From Armatimonadetes bacterium UBA5419 (lineage in GTDB: Bacteria; Armatimonadota; UBA10988): DNA of 10,146 bases. The notes under the pieces were generated by a model that worked only from the letters and a program-made list of their open reading frames with translations, did not search any database and was not told the DNA's origin. The stretch is from contig DHNJ01000293.1 in the NCBI GenBank assembly GCA_002409445.1, positions 1 through 10,146 of the forward strand, read 5' to 3'. This document shows positions 6,243 to 10,146 of this stretch, in pieces. The translations under genes were made by a program, and so were the position numbers. Numbering within the stretch: position 1 is the stretch's first letter; each line of letters begins with the position of its first letter.

Positions 6243-7334
6243 ATGCAGCGCTGCGCCCAGATCCTCGGCTTGACCCTTCTGGCCCTGGCCGCCCACGCCC
6301 AGGAGGGCGAGCCGCTGATCCCCTTCGTCCCCACCGCCGACAACCCGCAAATCGTCGTCCGCGTGCTCGTCCTGAACTACGACCCGTTCGTCCCTAGCGA
6401 GGGCGGCCGGCGGCTGCACGAGGTCCTCGGCTTCAACGATCCGCGCGTCCTCGCCGACGGTTACCAGCGCTGGCTCGAATGGGCCTCGGGCGGCGCGGTG
6501 CGGTTCATCATCGAGGAGTGGCGCGACCTCAACCAGATCTACGCGCAACAGGACGGCTACCGCTACGAGGCGGAGGAATATGTCCGGCTGCGGCGCTCAG
6601 CGAACCCGGAGTGGCACGACGGCGGTGGCATGGACTACCCGCGGCTGCTCGCCGAGCAGGGCGTGCCCGCGCGCATCGACACGCCGGCCGACAGCGGACA
6701 GCGGATCGACGAGGTCTGGATCTTCGGGGACCACTGCTTCGGCCTGTGGGAGGCGAGCATGGCCGGGCCTGGCGCCTTCTTCATCAACGGCGGCGTCTAC
6801 CCCGAGGTCCCCACGCAGCGACCGTTCGCCTTCTACGGCTTCAACTACGAGCGCGGCGTGACCGAGATGCTCCACAACACCGGCCACCGCACCGAGTGCC
6901 ACCTGAACCGCGTCTTCGGCGCCTGGAACCTCGCCGACCCGCGCAATGACTGGGAGCTGTTCAGCGCCAACGCCCACCAGTCGAACGGCCACGCCGGTGT
7001 CGGCACCTGCCACTACCCCGCCAACGGCCAGAGCGACTACGACTACACCAACCCGCGCGAGGTCCAGAGCTGGGCCTTCGACTTCATCAACTACCCGCGC
7101 CTCGTCTGCCGCGACCGCACCAGCGGCCGCCAACTGGTGACCGCCCAGACCTGGACCGTGACCAACGCCGCCGGCCGCCCCGACCCCGGCCTCGGCTACC
7201 AAGCTTGGTACTTCAGCCTCCTGCCCCGCGCCGCGGGCACCGGCGCTGACGGCCGCCAGAACAACTGGTGGAAGTACATCTACGACTACACCAGCTATGA
7301 CGAGCACGGCCAGCCGCTACCCGCCGCGCCCTAG
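6243..7334 (+). CDS. Secreted protein of unknown function with HNTGH motif
   Basis: A 363-residue protein with a signal peptide (ILGLTLLALAAHA, cleavage near A19). I do not recognise it as a named family. Its most notable segment is E208-M-L-H211-N-T-G-H215-R-T-E218-C-H220, predicted to lie on a helix. This resembles a zinc-metallopeptidase helix, but the glutamate of HExxH is replaced by N212. A second conserved-looking stretch follows: SANAHQSNGHAGVGTCHYP, then SDYDYTNP. An early DEVWIFGDHCFGLWEASMAG stretch and a VRVLVLNYDP strand suggest a mixed alpha/beta fold. It could be a divergent or inactive metallopeptidase, or a metal-dependent carbohydrate-active protein. It starts 7 bases after the GH16 stop without a clear Shine-Dalgarno, which suggests translation coupled to GH16, and a joint role in glycan processing is plausible. 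Composition matches its upstream neighbours. Confidence 0.75.
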   Translation: MQRCAQILGLTLLALAAHAQEGEPLIPFVPTADNPQIVVRVLVLNYDPFVPSEGGRRLHEVLGFNDPRVLADGYQRWLEWASGGAVRFIIEEWRDLNQIYAQQDGYRYEAEEYVRLRRSANPEWHDGGGMDYPRLLAEQGVPARIDTPADSGQRIDEVWIFGDHCFGLWEASMAGPGAFFINGGVYPEVPTQRPFAFYGFNYERGVTEMLHNTGHRTECHLNRVFGAWNLADPRNDWELFSANAHQSNGHAGVGTCHYPANGQSDYDYTNPREVQSWAFDFINYPRLVCRDRTSGRQLVTAQTWTVTNAAGRPDPGLGYQAWYFSLLPRAAGTGADGRQNNWWKYIYDYTSYDEHGQPLPAAP

Positions 7335-7343
7335 GCCGCCCGC

Positions 7344-7742
7344 GTGTACCTCCTCTTCAGCGTCTACCGCGACATGGTCTGGTGGCACTACCACGACGCC
7401 CCATGGCCCCTCCAGTTCCTCCTCGTCCTCCTGATCGAAGCCCCCCTCCTCGCCTGGCTCCTCCCCGCCGCGATCCCTCGCCGCCAACGCCTCCTCACCG
7501 CCCTAGCCCTCAACGCCGCCACCTTCGCCCCCCTCTACCTCGCCGACCAAGCCTGGCTGAACCGCACCACCGGCGTCCCCTGGCTAGCAGCCTCCACCGC
7601 CCTCCTCGTGGTACTCGAACCCCTCCTCTACCACCTCACCACCCACCGCCAATCCCCCTGGCCCACCCTCCGCCCCATCGCCCTAGCCAACCTCCTCTCC
7701 CGCGCCGCCGTCGCCATCATGTTCTGGCCGCAGACGTGGTGA
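7344..7742 (+). CDS. Small four-helix inner-membrane protein, unknown function
   Basis: A 132-residue hydrophobic protein. Four membrane segments are apparent: PLQFLLVLLIEAPLLAWLLP (about 22-42), RLLTALALNAATFAPLYL (about 49-66), WLAASTALLVVLEPLLYHL (about 79-97) and IALANLLSRAAVAIMFW (about 111-127). Acidic residues within helices 1 and 3 (both in an E-x-PLL pattern) and the asparagine-containing helices 2 and 4 hint at an internal two-fold repeat. The start may be GTG 7344, 9 bases after the previous stop, or ATG 7374, which keeps all four helices. No Shine-Dalgarno is clear for either. Codon choice is extreme, with runs of CTC and CCC, so the plus strand is strongly pyrimidine-rich. I cannot assign a family. 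Confidence 0.65.
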   Translation: MYLLFSVYRDMVWWHYHDAPWPLQFLLVLLIEAPLLAWLLPAAIPRRQRLLTALALNAATFAPLYLADQAWLNRTTGVPWLAASTALLVVLEPLLYHLTTHRQSPWPTLRPIALANLLSRAAVAIMFWPQTW

Positions 7743-7752
7743 GGGGGCGGAC

Positions 7753-7761
7753 TGCTATACT
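7753..7761 (+). promoter_or_regulatory. Extended -10 promoter of the ATPase/DUF4276 unit
   Basis: TGCTATACT combines the TGn extension (7753-7755) with TATACT (7756-7761), five of six matches to TATAAT. There is no convincing -35, which extended -10 promoters can dispense with. It lies in the 42-base gap before the ATPase gene, with transcription expected near 7768 and a short leader containing a purine-rich AAGAGAAG before ATG 7785. It suggests the two-gene unit is transcribed separately from the upstream run. Confidence 0.5.
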
Positions 7762-7784
7762 GAGCGCAGGGCAAGAGAAGCGTC

Positions 7785-8972
7785 ATGGATCGAGGCGACA
7801 GACTGGTCCTGCGTAGGCTGCAGCTACAGAACTACCGCAGCTATGAGGCCGCCGACCTCGAGTTCGCCAACCCTCTGTACATTGTTGGTCTAAACGCGTC
7901 GGGCAAGAGCAACTTGGCGGACGCCATGAACTTCGTTAGCGAGGCCATGCGCGAGCCGCTCATGACGGTGCTGACGCGGCGCGGCGGGTTCAACGAAGTG
8001 CGCTTCCGGGCTGGGGGACGCGGCCGACCACCGGCCATGAGACTAGAGTTCGACCTCGGCAGCTGGGGCTCCATGCGGTCTGGCCACTACAGCTTCGAAC
8101 TCACCGCGCACTCCTCCTACGGGTTCGCGGTACGGTCCGAGGCTGCACGGCTGTCGCTCGGCGATGGGGCAACCTGGTACTACACGCACCAAGCGGGAGA
8201 AGCTCTCCAGACCAATGCCGAAGGTATTGCGCCACACGTCGAACCTACGACCCTACTCCTGCCGCTCGTCGGTGGTGATGCACGGTTCGCTCCGATGCAT
8301 GACTGCTTGAGTCGGATGGTCTCATACGCGATCGAACCAGGCCTGATGCGCGGCGCACAAGACCCTGACGCAGCCGACCGTCTGCGACCGGATGGCAGCA
8401 ACGCTGCCGCGGTGCTGCAGCGACGCTTGTTGAACCATCAGCCTAGGTCAGGCGCGCTGATCGAGTGGCTTCGCCCGATGATCCCGGACCTGGTTGACAT
8501 CAAACCGGTCCAGCAAGGCAATCGCCTCGTGCTCACGATGGTCCAACGCGGCGCATCGGGGCTCAACATCACCTTCGACGCCACGGTGCTGTCCGATGGC
8601 AGTCTGCGTGCACTTGGACTGGTTCTTGCCGCCACTGCGGATCCACCGCCATCGGTCCTTGTCCTTGAGGAGCCAGAGGCCACTATCCACCCGACTGCCC
8701 TCGCAGTGATCCGCGACCTCGTTCACTACGCAGCCACGCACGGCCAAGTGGTCGTCACCACACACAGTACGGACCTACTCGATAACCGCCGGATAGAAGC
8801 CGACAACCTCCGGCTCGTCACGTGGCGGGACGGGCGATCCACTATCGTGCCAGTGCCCGCATCCGCTCGCGAAGCTCTCGGCTCCGACTTGTTTAGCGCG
8901 GGCGAGCTGCTGCGGGCCGGCCAACTCGACCCAGCCGCCGACGGGCCGGCGCCCGCGCTCCCCCAGGCGTGA
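7785..8972 (+). CDS. ABC/OLD-type AAA ATPase (AAA_21-like), putative defence ATPase
   Basis: A 395-residue cytoplasmic ATPase. It opens with the RecF/SMC/OLD-like strand LVLRRLQLQNYRSYEAADLE. Then come Walker A G35-L-N-A-S-G-K41-S42-N, signature motif L269-S-D-G-S273-L-R, Walker B V291-L-V-L-E295-E296-P-E298, and the H-loop T325-T-H327-S. These belong to the P-loop family whose N- and C-terminal halves close over ATP in a head-to-tail dimer. The length fits ATPases that act with a separate partner: there is no room for a long coiled coil or a fused Toprim domain as in single-chain OLD nucleases. The nuclease-like partner is probably the DUF4276 gene that follows after 3 bases. In related two-gene systems the ATPase senses phage and releases or activates a Toprim effector; that role here is inference. 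Codons with A or T in third position (CTA, TTG, GTT, ATA) are commoner than in the upstream genes. Confidence 0.88.
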   Translation: MDRGDRLVLRRLQLQNYRSYEAADLEFANPLYIVGLNASGKSNLADAMNFVSEAMREPLMTVLTRRGGFNEVRFRAGGRGRPPAMRLEFDLGSWGSMRSGHYSFELTAHSSYGFAVRSEAARLSLGDGATWYYTHQAGEALQTNAEGIAPHVEPTTLLLPLVGGDARFAPMHDCLSRMVSYAIEPGLMRGAQDPDAADRLRPDGSNAAAVLQRRLLNHQPRSGALIEWLRPMIPDLVDIKPVQQGNRLVLTMVQRGASGLNITFDATVLSDGSLRALGLVLAATADPPPSVLVLEEPEATIHPTALAVIRDLVHYAATHGQVVVTTHSTDLLDNRRIEADNLRLVTWRDGRSTIVPVPASAREALGSDLFSAGELLRAGQLDPAADGPAPALPQA

Positions 8973-8975
8973 GCC

Positions 8976-9596
8976 ATGGTGATCTATCCGCTCGTTGAGG
9001 GTGACGGCGAGGTTCAAGCGCTGCCGGTCCTGCTGCGGCGCTTGCTCTCGGACGCGTCGGTCTACGATGTGCAGATCGGCCGCCCCCTGAAACTTAGCGG
9101 CAGCCAGTTCTTCAGGGAGGATACCGTCGCCCGGTACGTGCGGCTTGCATGCATCAAAGAGGGGGGCTGTGCGGCGGTCTTGCTGCTGGTCGACGGCGAG
9201 GACATTTGCCCGGCGGAGTGGGGACCAAGGATTGCCACCTGGGCGCACGGCGCCGCCGACGGTCGTCCATGCCGCGCAGCCGTCGCCTACCGTGAATACG
9301 AGAGTTGGTTCCTCGCCGGACTGGAATCCCTCGGCGGCCAATGCGGCCTGCCCGACAGCCTGGCCGAGCACCCCGACCCTGAAGGTCGTCGTGACGCCAA
9401 GGGCCAACTCACAGCCCTCATGCCCGCGGGCCGCGCGTACCGCGAGACCAGCGACCAGGCAGCTTTATCGGCCCGCTTGGACCTTGCCGCGACGTACAGC
9501 CGCAGTCGGTCCTTCCGCCACCTGGTCGACACGGTGGGTGAGCTACTGAGAGACCTGGGCCGCGAACTCGCTGTCTGGCCCCCCTGGCCCGCGTGA
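8976..9596 (+). CDS. DUF4276 family Toprim-like protein, putative effector of the ATPase
   Basis: A 206-residue protein matching DUF4276, which belongs to the Toprim-like superfamily. The N-terminal strand and turn V7-E8-G9-D-G-E12 hold the presumed catalytic glutamate. LLLVDGEDICP (about 69-79) holds the second acidic motif, D73-G-E75-D76. The family-typical Y105-R-E-Y-E109-S-W-F-L-A and R139-D140-A-K142-G blocks follow, then a C-terminal SRSFRHLVDTV stretch. Toprim domains coordinate metal for nucleic-acid cleavage or joining in OLD, primases and topoisomerases; nuclease activity for this family member is inferred. Position, orientation and a 3-base gap after the ATPase gene indicate co-expression. 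The second motif is DxE instead of DxD, a conservative change that could still bind metal. No strong Shine-Dalgarno is seen, consistent with coupling. It could also be a repressor-like partner without nuclease activity. Confidence 0.85.
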   Translation: MVIYPLVEGDGEVQALPVLLRRLLSDASVYDVQIGRPLKLSGSQFFREDTVARYVRLACIKEGGCAAVLLLVDGEDICPAEWGPRIATWAHGAADGRPCRAAVAYREYESWFLAGLESLGGQCGLPDSLAEHPDPEGRRDAKGQLTALMPAGRAYRETSDQAALSARLDLAATYSRSRSFRHLVDTVGELLRDLGRELAVWPPWPA

Positions 9597-9599
9597 AGC

Positions 9600-10146
9600 C
9601 TACTCCCCCTCCGCCTCCGCCTCCGGCACCCACACCCCCGTCCGCAGCCACTCGTCGATGCTGGCCGCCGCCTTGCGGCCGGCGCCCATGGCCAGGATGA
9701 CGGTCGCTTGGCCGGTGACGACGTCGCCGCCGGCGAAGACGCCTTCGAGGTTGGTACGACCGGTTTCTTCGTCGGCGACGATGGTGCCGCGGCGGCTGGT
9801 GGCGAGGTCGGGGGTGGTGTTGGTGACCAGGGGGTTGGGGCTTTGGCCGATGGCCATGATGGCCAGGTCGCAGGGCATCTCATACTCGCTGCCCTCGATC
9901 GGCTCGGGTCGGCGGCGGCCGCGGTCGTCGGGTTCGCCGAGCTGCTGGCGCTGGATGGTCATGCTGGTCAGGCGGCCGCCCTCGCCGCCGAAGGCCACGG
10001 GCAGGCTGAGGAAGTCGAAGATGATGCCCTCTTCCTCGGCGTGCTCGACCTCTTCGGCCCGTGCGGGGACCTCCTCGCGGCTACGGCGGTAGACGATGTG
10101 GACCTCGCGCGCACCCAGCCGCCGGGCCGTGCGCGCCGCGTCCATC
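9600..10146 (-). CDS. gltD: Glutamate synthase small subunit / NADPH-dependent oxidoreductase, C-terminal part
   Basis: About 181 C-terminal residues are visible; the gene enters from the right edge, so the ATG at 10145-10143 is an internal methionine of the MDAARTARRLGA helix. Family-typical blocks are VHIVYRRSREEVPARAEEVE, LGEPDDRGRRRPEPIEGS, LAIMAIGQSPNPLV, and GVFAGGDVVTGQATVILAMG with the FAD-contacting Gly-Asp. It ends with the AAASIDEWL helix and an acidic EAEAEGE tail. This subunit passes electrons from NADPH through FAD and iron-sulphur centres to the large subunit that makes glutamate from glutamine and 2-oxoglutarate. Related homotetrameric oxidoreductases share the same sequence pattern and cannot be excluded from this fragment. 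Codon use is strongly GC-ending, as in the window's left part. Its stop is 3 bases from the stop of the convergent DUF4276 gene. Confidence 0.9.
   Translation of the reverse strand, partial: MDAARTARRLGAREVHIVYRRSREEVPARAEEVEHAEEEGIIFDFLSLPVAFGGEGGRLTSMTIQRQQLGEPDDRGRRRPEPIEGSEYEMPCDLAIMAIGQSPNPLVTNTTPDLATSRRGTIVADEETGRTNLEGVFAGGDVVTGQATVILAMGAGRKAAASIDEWLRTGVWVPEAEAEGE

Noticed and set aside
5042..6343. Minus-strand open frame of 433 codons opposite GH16
   Set aside because: No recognisable domain and biased composition; it spans two real plus-strand genes and ends inside one.
7732..7738. A -35 box for the ATPase promoter
   Set aside because: Sequence at 16-18 bases upstream of TATACT (AGACGTG) does not resemble TTGACA; the TGn extension is the better explanation.
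7382..7816. Proline/Arg-rich plus-strand frame of 144 codons
   Set aside because: It is the shifted frame of the small membrane-protein gene and runs over the promoter and start of the ATPase gene; no domain.
7743..9596. Calling the ATPase/DUF4276 pair PARIS or AbiL outright
   Set aside because: The second protein matches DUF4276 rather than DUF4435 or RloB, so only a general architectural likeness is supported.
1..10146. CRISPR arrays, tRNA or rRNA genes, insertion sequences
   Set aside because: No regularly spaced direct repeats, no cloverleaf or conserved rRNA segments, and no transposase-like protein were seen on either strand.

Overview
The window is about two-thirds G+C and gene-dense. 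It carries secreted or lipoprotein enzymes with Gram-negative-style signal peptides (AHA-Q and ALA-AQ cleavage sites, one lipobox). A GH172/DUF2961 enzyme, a multidomain GH16 enzyme and a secreted orphan sit together. This suggests an environmental polysaccharide-degrading bacterium of the Planctomycetota, Armatimonadota or Hydrogenedentota kind. That placement is an impression from gene content; no rRNA or other marker is present.

Layout. (1) A minus-strand TPR/membrane protein runs off the left edge. Its start codon overlaps that of the divergent GH172 gene in the tetramer CATG, so there is no intergenic DNA between them. (2) A plus-strand run follows: GH172 (546-2552), a GNAT acetyltransferase coupled through a 4-base overlap, a two-repeat DUF1508/YegP-like protein with its own candidate promoter, a lipoprotein metallophosphoesterase, a three-domain secreted GH16 enzyme, a secreted protein with an HNTGH motif, and a small four-helix membrane protein. 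(3) From about 7743 the codon use looks less biased towards C/G endings. Here an extended -10 promoter precedes a two-gene unit: an ABC/OLD-type AAA ATPase and a DUF4276 Toprim-like protein. (4) The C-terminal part of a glutamate synthase small subunit (gltD type) converges from the minus strand, with 3 bases between the two stop codons.

How the genes may work together. The secreted enzymes probably attack extracellular glycan: GH172 typically acts on furanosides such as fructo- or arabinofuranosides, and GH16 on beta-1,3/1,4-glucans or galactans. The GNAT, YegP-like and membrane proteins have no evident part in this. The ATPase/DUF4276 pair has the architecture of two-gene ATPase-plus-Toprim anti-phage systems (compare PARIS AriA/AriB with DUF4435, and AbiL with RloB). 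It is the best candidate for a little-described system here, but the defence role is inferred from architecture and context only.

Two start regions carry unusual inverted repeats. A perfect 8-bp arm pair encloses a -10-like box and includes the start codon of the phosphoesterase gene. A TCCGA/TCGGA/TCCGA triplet, each 9 bases apart, overlies the ribosome binding site of the GH16 gene. I saw no tRNA, rRNA, CRISPR array, insertion sequence or convincing rho-independent terminator, and no gene-free stretch longer than 50 bases.
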